This document shows positions 1 to 8,249 of a stretch of DNA of 23,123 nt, piece by piece. The notes below the pieces were generated by a model. It saw nothing but the letters and a program-made list of their open reading frames with translations, made no database searches and was not told the origin of the DNA. The DNA comes from Gnetum montanum (lineage: Eukaryota; Streptophyta; Gnetopsida; Gnetales; Gnetaceae), in contig MNCI01007673.1 in NCBI GenBank assembly GCA_015680685.1, positions 458,982 to 482,104 of the forward strand. The letters run 5' to 3'. Both the position numbers and the translations under genes were made by a program. How positions within the stretch are numbered: position 1 is the first letter of the stretch; each line of letters begins with the position of its first letter.

Positions 1-285
1 TTTGGTAAACTCTTATGGGTAAGTTCTTAACCATTATTTCCATATGTCATTCCAAGAGCCTACAGACTCTTTGGTTTGCGGGTTTGTCAAGGCATTAAGG
101 GCATGAGCTTGCTTTAGGGAGGACCCACTGACATTCCTATTTGGGGCATTAGTTCAATTATTTCCCCTATCATTTTTGCAATCTATTTTATTTTGTTCAT
201 TTTCATCCTGACATCCATTTCATCGATGTCATAGTTGTCCCTTTTTATCTATCTTTCTTATTCCTTTTCTTTCACCATTCTAATG

Positions 286-390
286 CTACTGAAGGTTCAC
301 TATTAGTCATGGGGGTACAGGGCCCGATTTTTTTGATTTCTCCTAGCCCCGATTTTTTCAATTTTCTCCTAACCCCTACACCTTCAGTAG
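286..390. repeat. Short inverted repeat enclosing a tandem C-rich/T-rich repeat
   Basis: CTACTGAAGGT (286-296) is the exact reverse complement of ACCTTCAGTAG (380-390). Between them lie two tandem copies of a unit of about 25 bp starting CCCGATTTTTT (323-346 and 348-372). The segment also contains a second copy of the polypurine tract sequence at 303-317. It could be a small insertion with terminal inverted repeats, or a hairpin in the element's RNA. No target duplication is obvious. Confidence 0.45.
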
Positions 391-507
391 TCACCATCAA
401 TATATCTCCAGATCCATATCAGCCATACCACAACCTAGCTAATGGACTTACATCGAAGTAAGGTATCAATTACATGATGATTCAATTACCCTTGCTAATA
501 CAAAACT

Positions 508-750
508 ATGTTGTGTGTGCATATGGCAATCATGCAACAACAGACCGGATCTGGAGGGAACACTTGGAATGGAGCAATGCCGGAAGCAACTATGCAAGGA
601 GCAAGACTAATGCTACACTTACCAATGAACAACGAAAGGCAAAATTTTGGCGTTGGCAACAACAACACTTCTTTCTCTCTCTCTCTCTTTCTCAGCTACC
701 AACTAAGGCTTGATGTCAATGTAATAAGGTGTTCACCCTTGTTTTCATGA
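508..750 (+). pseudogene. C-terminal remnant of a family-A internal ORF
   Basis: This is an 80-codon open frame rich in Gln, Asn, Gly and Met, followed by a Ser/Leu-rich stretch translated from the (CT)n tract. It ends about 135 bases before the polypurine tract. I do not recognise a domain. An overlapping open frame (474-713) covers the same bases, and which one was coding is undecided. I prefer this frame because its low-complexity, polar composition fits a disordered C-terminal tail. It could also be non-coding. Confidence 0.3.
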
Positions 751-872
751 ACACCAGTTTTTTGAGTCTTGTAATGATGATCTGTTCACATGTCATCCCA
801 TTAGTTTCATTTGAGTCAATAATTCCATACCTTCCCGATATTATTGTAAGGAACTCGAGGACTAGTTTTCAT

Positions 873-887
873 TTAGTCATGGGGGTA
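873..887 (+). other. Polypurine tract of family-A copy 1
   Basis: TTAGTCATGGGGGTA lies immediately before the LTR start TGATGGG. Equivalent G-rich tracts, reading ATGGGGGTA, directly precede the LTRs ending at 19290 and 22904 on the - strand. A purine tract against the 3' LTR primes plus-strand DNA synthesis in LTR elements. An exact 15-bp second copy lies at 303-317. Confidence 0.7.
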
Positions 888-893
888 TGATGG

Positions 894-981
894 GATATTG
901 CGGCCATCGCAATATCGCATCCCTTGCGATATCACGTACGTGATATCACATCCTCCTCCATGATATCGCATACGCGATATC
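894..981 (+). promoter_or_regulatory. Cluster of three palindromes in the LTR U3 region
   Basis: There are three successive dyads: GATATTGCG (894-902) with CGCAATATC (908-916); the perfect 20-bp palindrome GATATCACGTACGTGATATC (928-947); and the near-perfect GATATCGCATACGCGATATC (962-981, one asymmetric base pair in the centre). They lie 20-110 bp upstream of the TATA box, where retroelement enhancers sit. The central CACGTACGTG contains ACGT cores of the kind bound by plant bZIP/bHLH factors. That is family knowledge, and binding is inferred. Related GATATC repeats are in the LTRs at 6463-6520 and 22855-22895. Confidence 0.6.
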
Positions 982-999
982 GTGATGCGCCATCATATC

Positions 1000-1007
1000 T
1001 ATAAATA
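1000..1007 (+). promoter_or_regulatory. TATA box of LTR copy 1
   Basis: TATAAATA is followed by 'agaggtggctctccc'. The same TATAAATA-agagg arrangement occurs in the other LTRs (6536-6543 and, on the - strand, 22831-22838), at a similar distance from the LTR start. That conservation makes it the likely core promoter. Confidence 0.6.
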
Positions 1008-1377
1008 AGAGGTGGCTCTCCCTTGTTTCCTCATCCTAGGCTAGACAGTAGAGAAACTCTAGCAGATTGATCACTCCATAGATAGAATATTTTCCATGTG
1101 CCCACAGTAGAAGTCTAAATTACCTAGCGTTAACATCTGTTCCCACTTACCTTGTTAGCATAGGAGACAAAAACATAAAAAGACTATAAAAATCATATAT
1201 CTCGGACTTACTTAACCATACACTGTGACAACTACAAGTAAGTCTGGGAAGACAATGAATGATTAACCCTAAGTGTTCCATGGACGTGTAGGCACTTAGT
1301 CTATGAAGTTTGACTGGATTGCGCGTGCTACGCTCATATTCGTATGGTTGAGTGTAGGGGTATCTCACCACTCATCA

Positions 1378-2340
1378 AGTATGATGTTGTATATTTTGAA
1401 TATGATATGGTGTGGTAGAGAAACTAAAGTGATCAAATCATGGTTCTATACATGATTGCATCTATGAAAGGAGTCATATCTTTGCAAGTTAACTTTAAAT
1501 TGTATGCCAACAGACTACTAACTAGCTTTGCATTCTTTAGATTGAATCTTTCAATAATGGATTTTGCATATTTGGTTTGATGAATCTTCATTCCCTCCTT
1601 ATCCTAATTCACTTCAATTCCTAGGAAGTATTTGAGTTCTTCAAGATCCTTCATTTTAAATTCAATTTTCATGTCATTCTTGAAATCTTATCCTAGCTTC
1701 TAATTGATGGTAATAAAGATAATATCTTATACAAAGAGTGATATGATGATGAATTCATATCCTTTCTTCTTGAAATATATTATTGGTTCAAACATGCAAT
1801 TTTGATAATTCTTTCCAATGAGATAATTATTAATTCTTTAGAACCAAGCCCTAGGTGCTTGCATTAGGCCATGTAGAGCTTTGATGAGCTTACACACTTT
1901 GTTTTATTTTTCTTTAATAACATAACCATTAGGCTAGTAGATGTATACTTCTACTTTAATGTATTTATTTAGAAATTCTAAGTTGGCATCTATTTGTTGA
2001 ACTTTTAGATCATTATGTACTACTATGAAGAGGATGAGCTTCATGGTTTCAAATTTGGCCATCTATGCAAAGATTTCTTCATAGTCAATGTGTTTCTTTT
2101 ATTTGAATCATCTTGTCATAAGTCTTTCTTTGTATGTTGTGACTTCTCCTTTATCATTGTACTTTATTTTATACAACCACTTGTAATTAATAATCTTTTT
2201 ATCTTTTAATTTGTCCACTAATTCCCATGTGTTATTTCTTAGGATAACATTGTACTCTTTGGCCATGCCTTATTTCTAGAATTTTAATTTCATGGCTTCA
2301 TTCACATTAGTTGGCTTATTTGAGACTGATAAATATGCCA
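1378..2340 (-). pseudogene. copia reverse transcriptase remnant, cut at its C-terminal side
   Basis: NKPTNVNEAMK (about 2280-2310) matches the RT entry motif 'P.TYEEAL'. KVCKLIKALHGLMQAPRAWF at 1841-1901 matches the copia signature 'KLKKALYGLKQAPRAW'. LFV*DIIFI (about 1720-1745) is the YVDD active-site strand, with the first Asp position replaced by a stop. EELKYFLGIEV (about 1615-1640) and YRTMI*SL*FLYHTISYS (about 1385-1450) follow as in the family. The coding match continues to the junction at 1377/1378, which places the LTR insertion between RT and RNase H. Confidence 0.9.
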
Positions 2341-2479
2341 TATTTGTAATATTATGAGATTGTGTAGTTCTTCTTTCAAAATTTATCTCTAGCATTTGAG
2401 TACAAAGATGATCTCTTTGAACCCAAGGTTTTGAACTTTGATATGTATTTGATTTCTTTTGTTGCTTTAAAAAAAATAC

Positions 2480-3399
2480 TTGCAAAGAACCTTGTCTTAT
2501 CAAATACAAAATCTCTTGAAACCCCTCATTTTTTATTGATTAGGTCATACTACCTATATCCACTATTATGCAAATCATAACCAAGAAAGATGCATTTCTT
2601 TTCTCTATCTTCAAGTTTGTCAATGAATTTCTTATGAGTCTTTACATGGTAATGACACCAAAATATTCTCATATGACTTAGGTTAGGAATTCTATTATAT
2701 AGAAATTTATATGAAGATCTATCTTTATTGATTTTGATGATGACTCGATTAGAAATACAACAAGCAGTTGTATGGTTGTACTCCAATATTGGCTAGGTAG
2801 TGAGACATGATTTAGTAAGAACCTTATCATGTCTTATATTATTCTATTCATTCTTTCAGCTACTTTGTTTGACTATGGACTATATCCACATGTGGCCTAA
2901 TGAAAGATACCATTTTATTTATAGAACTTATCAAATTCTTTATGTATGAATTCACCTTCTTTGTCTAATCTACTGGTTTTAATCCTGACATTCATTGAGT
3001 TTTTAATTAGTTTTTGTTGGCTTCATTCTTTTACTTTATATTATAATTCCAAGTGTATCTTGAGTAGTTGTTTACTATGACCATAAAATAATTTGTTCCT
3101 CCTATTGAAATAGTGGGCATTGGTCCAAAAAGTCCCATGTATAGAAAATTAAACATTTTTTCTTTCTTTATCATGTGACAATTATGAGGAGAATTGGTTT
3201 GCTTTCCTTGTATGCAAGTCTCATTTTTTTGAGGAATATTTGAGATTTTTATTCTTGTAGCTTTTTCTTATTTGATCATCCTTTAAATTTTCTAATATGA
3301 GATGTAGCCAAGCCTTTTGTGCCAAAGTTTAAACTTGTTAAAATCCTCATTATCCTTTTCCTTAACTTTATCTTTGTATAATATTTAATGGGCTTCCGT
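2480..3399 (-). pseudogene. copia integrase remnant
   Basis: The zinc-binding start LWHKRLGYIS (about 3300-3335) fits the 'LWH.RLGH' signature, with His changed to Tyr. The core shows GTNYFMVIVNNYSRYTW (about 3060-3105), where the family has 'F.VDDYSR'; the first Asp is Asn. The C-terminal stretch at 2550-2786 gives YNRIPNLSHMRIFWCHYHVK and KLEDREKKCIFLGYDLHNSGYR, a textbook match to 'P..SHLRVFGC...V' and 'KL..KS..CIFLGYS...KGYR'. Several stops are present. The role was insertion of element DNA into the host chromosome. Confidence 0.85.
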
Positions 3400-3815
3400 T
3401 GTGAGGACATGCTTTTCTTAAGTAGTATGATTTCTTATAATGTATCCTTTTTCATTGAGATAGTTGCATTTAAGATAATATATTTTGTTATTCAAGGCTT
3501 TAATTTTCATTATTTCTTCACCATGAGGTTTTTTTATAATGCAAAAATTGCTTTTGAAACTGACACTATTTTCTCTATTAGAGACTTGTCCAATAGACAT
3601 GAGAGGGTTGGAAAGATTAGGAACATAATGCACATAGGAAATAGTGACTTTTTTTCCATTGTTTAATTTAATTGCATAATCTTCTATTCCTTCTATGACT
3701 AATTATTTTCCACCTCCAATTTTTATATTTCAAAGACTATTATTTATTTTGTAATTTAAAAAATAATTTTTGTAAGGTTTCATGTGATTAGTACACCCAC
3801 TATTTACAATTCAAG
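3400..3815 (-). pseudogene. copia aspartic protease remnant
   Basis: The catalytic segment at about 3785-3815 reads IVNSGCTNHM. Copia proteases have DSGCTNHM here, so the catalytic Asp has become Asn. Downstream, VHYVPNLSNPLMSIGQV and FKSNFCIIKKPHGEEI (3418-3633) match the family pattern 'VLYVPNL..NLLS..QL' and 'C.I.D..G'. In a live element this domain cleaves the Gag-Pol polyprotein. It is inactive here because of the lost Asp and the stops. Confidence 0.8.
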
Positions 3816-3829
3816 AATCTTACTTTAGT

Positions 3830-4848
3830 TCTTTAATGGAATTGAAGATTGCATTATTACCTGGCTTTTCTTCTTGAGTATCCTTTTGAGGTGATGAGGG
3901 ATTATCTTATTCTATTTGTGAAGCTTATCCATGTCTTGCTTCAAAATCAATTTTGGTCTAGGACTAGTTGATGGTATGTCCTTTCCTTTTATAGAAGTTG
4001 CAATATGGTATTGAGTCTTGATCCTATTTTTATCTTCCAGATTGATTCCTTCTACCTATTCCTCTAGCAGAACCTTTTCCTCTTCCTCTTTTATTTTAAC
4101 AACCATTTTCTTCTGAGTATGTTTCTTGATCTCTATTCTAATAATTGAATCTTCCTCACTCTTTAAAGCTTTCTAGCCTACCTCTTCCTCTTTGGTTAGC
4201 TATGTAGGCTCAATCACCTTCACTCAATTTTTGTTATTCTTCATCATTTATAGGGTTCTAGCTTGAGCAACCAATTCATTGATACTAAGCATGCTAAAGT
4301 CCTTTGAATGTGTAATGTTCTATCATCTTTTCAAATCTTGGATCTATGTAGAGAGCTTGAACAACTTCCTAAACCTTTTACCTATTGGTATATTCATATC
4401 CATATTCATCTATTTTTTCTAAGCTATCATACATTTTAATAAATAAGTCTTTGACACTTTCATTTCTTCCAATTTCCAAGATATCAAATTTTTGTTTATA
4501 TATTAGTTACTGCAATTGTTGATTTTCTAATATTCCCTTGTATTCTAATTGGAGATTATCGCACACTTTCTTGGCAATAGTATGAAAATTGTATCTACTA
4601 AAAATAACTTATGAGATACTAGCCAACAGCATCATGAGAGTCAAATTGTTATTCTTCTTCTTTGTTTCATATTCTTTGATTTGTAATATAGTGAAATTTT
4701 CAAAATTATTGATGATTTCAAAATCAATTTCAATTATTTTCCAATAGCCATTATGTTCAACAAGTTCTTTCATTATCCTGGTCCATAGGTTGAAATCTTG
4801 AAAGCCATTGAAGATGATGGAGCATCTAATTATGTTTTTTATGCTCAT
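3830..4848 (-). pseudogene. copia gag remnant
   Basis: A start at 4848 lies 20 bases after the primer-binding site and gives MSIKNIIRCSIIFNGFQDFN, then LWTRIMKELVEHNGYWKIIE. This matches the copia gag N-terminal pattern of a 'P.FNG.NY..W...M...L' segment followed by 'LW.IVE'. Near its end (about 3975-4015) is a degenerate CCHC knuckle reading CNFYKRKGHTIN, where the second Cys is Tyr and the last Cys is lost. Gag forms the particle and binds element RNA. Stops and frameshifts break the middle. The first 79 codons are open. Confidence 0.75.
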
Positions 4849-4867
4849 TTTTGAAGGTAAACATGGT

Positions 4868-4879
4868 GCTCTGACACCA
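4868..4879 (-). other. copia primer-binding site (initiator tRNA-Met type)
   Basis: The - strand reads TGGTGTCAGAGC, two bases after the LTR end CCTTCA. The canonical plant site, complementary to the 3' end of initiator tRNA-Met, is TGGTATCAGAGC, so 11 of 12 bases match. It fixes the junction between the 5' LTR and the internal region. Confidence 0.85.
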
Positions 4880-4881
4880 AG

Positions 4882-5794
4882 TGAAGGAATTTCATGTAGT
4901 AAAAGAATTGCTTGGTTATCTTGATTTACAAAGAATAAACTAATAAAATTTATATTTTTGGAAAGCTTAGAAAGTTATCTATAATTTGAAAAAAAAGGAA
5001 TTACTACAAAATATATCCATGAGCTTGGGTTATATTATGTTCTTTCCAATTTATCAAAAATCATAACAATTCTAGTAGCATAAATTTGACAAATGATAAC
5101 TTAAAAGCTGTTAAGTTTTTAATGCTAAAATTTTAAGTAAATATTTTCACAAATATTAACTTTCAAATAAATTTAATAGCAAATCACATCATTTTTTTCA
5201 TAAGGTAAAATGATCTAATTATTGACTATCATTCATTCTAGTAAAAAGTTAGGATTCAGAAGATCTTTCAAATTATAGAGCTAATTTCTCCTAACCTGTA
5301 ATAGATATTGAACTAAAATTTTCGTTGCATGTAGCCACCTTTTCTAGCTTACTAATAAATCTATAATCACTAAAAAATGTTGTGAAATAATAGAGATATT
5401 ATCAAAATAGTGAATGAACCAATTCTAACTATTCAACTTCCAAGATTGAGTAAATAATGACAATTCATGTTGATGAATTAATGAAAGATTGATGAATTGA
5501 TGATGAAATAGTGAAATTGTTGCTAATATTATATTGATTATTCCATGATAAAAATTTTCAATACATGTCTTAGATATATATATTTGACAAGTGTGGCAAA
5601 GTCTACTAAAAATAATACAATATAGTCCTAATAGTAGAAAAAACTTTAAAATTAAATATATATATATATATATGGATTGAAGCCAAAATAATATTACAAC
5701 TTCCCATAAATCTGGGAATTTCTTATATTTTATTAAAATAAACTCCTATTATATAATTAAAAAAATTATTGTCTTCTACTCTAAAAAGCCAACA
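4882..5794 (-). mobile_element. Probable 5' LTR of the copia element
   Basis: The inner end (- strand ...GAAATTCCTTCA, CA at 4882-4883) is set by the primer-binding site. The outer end is a guess: - strand TGTTGGCTTTTTAGAG starting at 5794 is the best TG start of a common copia type. The stretch is non-coding and AT-rich, with a (TA)n run and several A/T-rich boxes on the sense strand. With RNase H and the 3' LTR missing there is no second LTR to confirm the length of about 913 bp. Confidence 0.45.
5656..5673. repeat. (AT)9 microsatellite
   Basis: An uninterrupted AT dinucleotide run inside the presumed copia LTR. It may include or have expanded from the LTR's TATA region. Confidence 0.9.
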
Positions 5795-6296
5795 GCTTCA
5801 ATTCTCTTGGGTCATACTAAGTTATAAGTTTTTTTAAAAAAAAAACATTCAATAAAAGGAATTCTAAAACTAGTATTGTATATCCAAGGGGTCTCAATAG
5901 ATGAAAGTAAGAAATTTTAATATATTTATATATTGTAATGCATGGTGAGTCATTGAAAATTTATTAATTTTTTGTGTTCAAGGAGATTCATGCACTTTTG
6001 ATAAATTTGTACATGAAATAATAAGACTTATCAATTAAAAAAGGATTGTCAACATAGAAAAATTATTCTCTCTAACTTGGATGAACCCAAGATTTTTAAG
6101 ATTAATGAAACTTTAACATCAAAAGCATCATTTGCAGTTAGCATAACTATTTTTGTACAAAGGCTTTCAAAAGTTGATTGAATTTATGGATGCTAGCTTT
6201 ATATGTTTAATATTAATTTTTTAATCTATACTATTTGTAGTGAATTGGAATTAAGTTTTTTAAACATGAAAAGGAAGAAAATATTGTAAGCCAAGT
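5795..6296. other. Unassigned AT-rich sequence
   Basis: About 500 bases with no usable open frame, no recognisable repeat boundary and frequent A or T runs. It may be an extension of the copia LTR, if that ends further right than proposed, or ordinary decayed intergenic DNA into which the SINE inserted. Confidence 0.5.
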
Positions 6297-6316
6297 TTAC
6301 TTCAATGAAGTTATGT
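6297..6316. repeat. Left target-site duplication of the SINE
   Basis: TTACTTCAATGAAGTTATGT matches TTATTTCAATAAAGTTATGT at 7273-7292 in 18 of 20 positions. Both differences are transitions. The length is typical of L1-mediated retroposition. Confidence 0.8.
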
Positions 6317-6447
6317 AGGGGGTTTTTGAACCCAAAATAAGTGAAACATAGGTACACGACAAATTTTATAGAAGTTTATAACTCAATGCTACCTAGTAGA
6401 ACCAAACCTCTGACATGGAGTTAGTAGGCCAAGACATGTACCACTAG

Positions 6448-6452
6448 GCTAA
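6448..6452. repeat. 5-bp target-site duplication GCTAA of the solo LTR (mate at 7261-7265)
   Basis: GCTAA directly precedes the LTR start TGATGAAC and directly follows the LTR end CACTCATTA. A perfect 5-bp duplication is the hallmark of LTR-element integration. It shows that the segment between is a complete LTR. Confidence 0.85.
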
Positions 6453-7260
6453 TGATGAACTGCGATATCACATCCATGATATTAGATCCAACCATGCAAT
6501 GTCAGATACCCGATATCGTGGCCTATCTCCTTGCCTATAAATAAGAGGCAGTGCCCTTGGTTTCCACATTAGATAGTTAGCCCCTTAGCCAAACTCTTAC
6601 CACTTTTCCCCCAAAGTTAGAATTATTTTTATGTGCCCGCAGTAGGAGTCATAGAGTGAACGGATCTTTATTCGAGCATTGTGTACCTAAGCACACTTTG
6701 TGTATGGCAATAAAGACAAACTTTATGATAAACCTTGCAGCATAAAGAATAGATTAATGAGCATTAATTATTATTTAATTCTTTCCTAGTTGATTAATGA
6801 TTTCTCTCACCTTACAACTCTCTTAGTTAAATACACTCAATACGACCACTTCGAGCATGCATGTAGCACTTGGTAACCCAGTGATGATTAGCATTTGGTA
6901 ATCCCAATAGCATCGCACTGGTTCAGGATGTGTACAACAAGTGGGAACGGATACTAGTGTTAGGAGTAATTAGAACTTAGTTAATGAGTAGTTAAATTAG
7001 ATTAGTTACTTAGTTACCTCTCTCTCCCCTTCCTTACTAGCGCAAGATATAAAACACATAAAAGCCATAAAAATCATATGCCTCAAACTTACTTAGCCAT
7101 ACAACCGTGACATACAAGTAAGTTTGGGAAGACAATGATTAACCAACCCGTTATTGTTCCACAAAGGCGCATAGGCACTTAGTCCTTGAAATTCAACTGG
7201 ATCATGCGTGAAATGCTCGTATTCGTATGGTTGAGCGTAGGGGTACCTCACCACTCATTA
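6453..7260 (+). mobile_element. Solo LTR of family A, copy 2
   Basis: 808 bp, TGATGAACTG...CACTCATTA, flanked by GCTAA on both sides and with no internal sequence or polypurine tract next to it. It is thus the product of recombination between the two LTRs of one insertion. It contains the family's GATATC motifs (6463-6520), a TATAAATA box, AATAAAG-type signals (about 6708) and the full central region missing from copy 1. The last CA has become TA. It landed a few bases from the 5' end of a SINE, next to its A box. Confidence 0.92.
6536..6543 (+). promoter_or_regulatory. TATA box of the solo LTR
   Basis: TATAAATAAGAGGC lies in the same context as in copy 1 (1000-1007), 84 bp from the LTR start. 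A solo LTR can keep promoter activity towards the right. Nothing coding lies downstream to receive it. Confidence 0.55.
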
Positions 7261-7272
7261 GCTAACATCTCA

Positions 7273-7292
7273 TTATTTCAATAAAGTTATGT
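7273..7292. repeat. Right target-site duplication of the SINE
   Basis: TTATTTCAATAAAGTTATGT pairs with 6297-6316. See that entry for the comparison. Confidence 0.8.
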
Positions 7293-7639
7293 GACTTTAC
7301 TAATGTTTGTTTTCTTTTCAATATAGAGTAAACTATGTTGGTTTTTGTTTTATTGTGCTTACACATAGAAATTTCCTTTTGTATTCTAATTGAGTAATTT
7401 TTCAAAGAAAATTTTATAACTTAAACTCATAAAAAATATTCAAAATAAAATTTATATATATATTACCTAAAATAGTTTTATTGACATTGTCACTTTTATT
7501 TACGTTATCACTACTTTTGCAAATAATTATTTTATTTTCTTTAAAAATTATAATCGTTGAGTTATCTTTATATTGATATTTTTATTAAGTTTGTCTAAAC
7601 CCAAAGGATTTATCAAAAAATGAACTAAATCCTATGTAT
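7293..7639. other. Unassigned AT-rich sequence
   Basis: About 350 bases without a recognisable gene, repeat or open frame. It may be the 3' continuation of the non-LTR element fragment to its right, since that element runs leftwards, but no motif proves it. Confidence 0.4.
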
Positions 7640-8180
7640 GATAGATGTGTCCAATATTCATCCAACATGAACATCTCTTCTATATAATTCCTTATAACTA
7701 GCACTAGTAACTTGACTAGCTCCTACAAAGATTAACTATAGATTTGTCATTTTCTTCTTAAGAAATCTATTTCACAATATGCTAATAATGCAAGTTTCTC
7801 ATCTTCTACCACTTGTAGCAAGTACAATAAATATATTTTATCATCATGTTGTTCATAAATCTATATGTAACCGCAATTTTAAGTTTGTATAATCTTTCTT
7901 ATTAGTTTTACAAATTAGACCATTTGTTTTATCAACATTCACATGCATTTTTGTACATTCACAAATTTTGTAGTTCATGTAATATTTCTTTTAACCATAT
8001 TTTTGAATTTAATATTATTGATACATCATCTACAAAGAATGAAATTATATCCATGACTAATCTACTTCAATAGCACAATTTATAGGTGCCTCATTAAATA
8101 GCTCTTCTAGTTCATCAATAAAAATGTCAAACAAAATTGGTGAAAGATCACTACCCTACTTTACTCCTATATTACTGTAA
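7640..8180 (-). pseudogene. Fragment of a non-LTR reverse transcriptase (second LINE type)
   Basis: The - strand reads GVK*GSDLSPILFDIFIDEL at about 8108-8168, matching the non-LTR RT motif 'GVKQGCPLSPLLFN.FI.DL'. FVDDVSIIL (about 8005-8030) follows as the active-site strand 'FADD...L'. NVDKTNGLI (about 7920-7945) matches the 'VN..KT..M' motif that comes next. Only the palm and start of the thumb are present. Stops and at least one frameshift occur, and the Gln of 'VKQG' is a stop. The sequence differs from the VRQGCPLA type at 15525-15710, so it comes from another lineage. Its extent on the left is uncertain. Confidence 0.75.
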
Positions 8181-8249
8181 AATTAACAATATTGTGAAGT
8201 TTCTTCATCTTTTAATTCCAAAATTATTTATTTGTATAAATTTTGAGGG

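Larger units (their letters stand above)
1..887 (+). mobile_element. 3' internal tail of a family-A LTR retroelement (5' part outside window)
   Basis: The last 230 bases (about 660-887) match, in inverted orientation, the sequence at 22905-23123: a CT-rich run, then CAGCTACCAA, a TTGATGTCAAT segment, 'gaacac' motifs, a 'ccataccttcc' segment and a polypurine tract directly before an LTR. This marks it as the 3' end of the internal region of the same family. Bases 1-470 hold no convincing coding match. Frame +1 has a hydrophobic stretch around 140-290 interrupted by stops. No RT, integrase or gag motif is visible, so what the upstream part encodes cannot be told. Confidence 0.7.
888..1377 (+). 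mobile_element. LTR of family A, copy 1 (3' LTR, internally deleted)
   Basis: It begins TGATGGGATATTG and ends CACCACTCATCA, so the ends form a TGATG/CATCA inverted repeat. It aligns with the LTRs at 6453-7260 (+), 18420-19290 (-) and 22124-22904 (-). All share a start-proximal GATATC cluster, a TATAAATA box, a 'gtgcccacagtagaagtc' type block, an 'aaaatcatat...cttac' block and the conserved end 'attcgtatggttgag'. This copy is about 320 bp shorter than the others. Where the deletion lies, a segment at 1123-1151 is inverted relative to the other copies. It is preceded by internal sequence and followed at once by copia RT sequence, so it is a 3' LTR inserted in that element. The flanking duplication would be AGTAT, but its mate is outside the window. 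Confidence 0.85.
1378..5794 (-). mobile_element. Degenerate Ty1/copia LTR retrotransposon, truncated at its 3' side by a family-A insertion
   Basis: Reading the - strand from about 5794, one finds a probable 5' LTR, a primer-binding site, then gag, aspartic protease, integrase and reverse transcriptase in the copia order. The RT reading frame runs up to base 1378 and stops at the family-A LTR. RNase H and the 3' LTR are therefore absent and presumably lie left of the window, on the far side of the inserted element. Many stops and some frameshifts show the element is dead. The domain order (integrase before RT) separates it from Ty3/gypsy. Confidence 0.88.
6317..7272 (-). mobile_element. tRNA-derived SINE (about 143 bp), split by a solo LTR
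   Basis: The SINE body is 7266-7272, one copy of GCTAA, and 6317-6447, read on the - strand. The polymerase III A box TAGCCTAGTGG (6441-6451) fits TRGCNNAGYGG exactly and lies about 11 bases from the SINE start, as in a tRNA. A B-box-like GGTTTGGTTCT (6398-6408; consensus GGTTCGANNCC) follows 32 bases later. The 20-bp target-site duplication encloses the whole unit. The tail ends GGGTTCAAAAACCCCC rather than in a clear poly(A), which is unusual for a plant SINE. SINEs encode no protein and move using LINE enzymes. The family is not one I can name. Confidence 0.75.

Noticed and set aside
894-981. CRISPR-like repeats or an origin of replication
   Set aside because: The GATATC dyads are unequal in sequence and spacing, have no regular spacers, and lie at the same place in each LTR of a plant retroelement.
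1147-1371. A 74-codon open frame on the - strand
   Set aside because: It lies antisense within LTR copy 1. Other LTR copies do not keep it open.
3388-3666. A 92-codon open frame on the + strand
   Set aside because: It is antisense to the copia protease region, which has clear family motifs.
6398-6451. A tRNA gene on the - strand
   Set aside because: A and B boxes are present, but the B box is imperfect, no anticodon arm or acceptor stem can be folded, and the unit is enclosed by a 20-bp target duplication. It is a SINE head.
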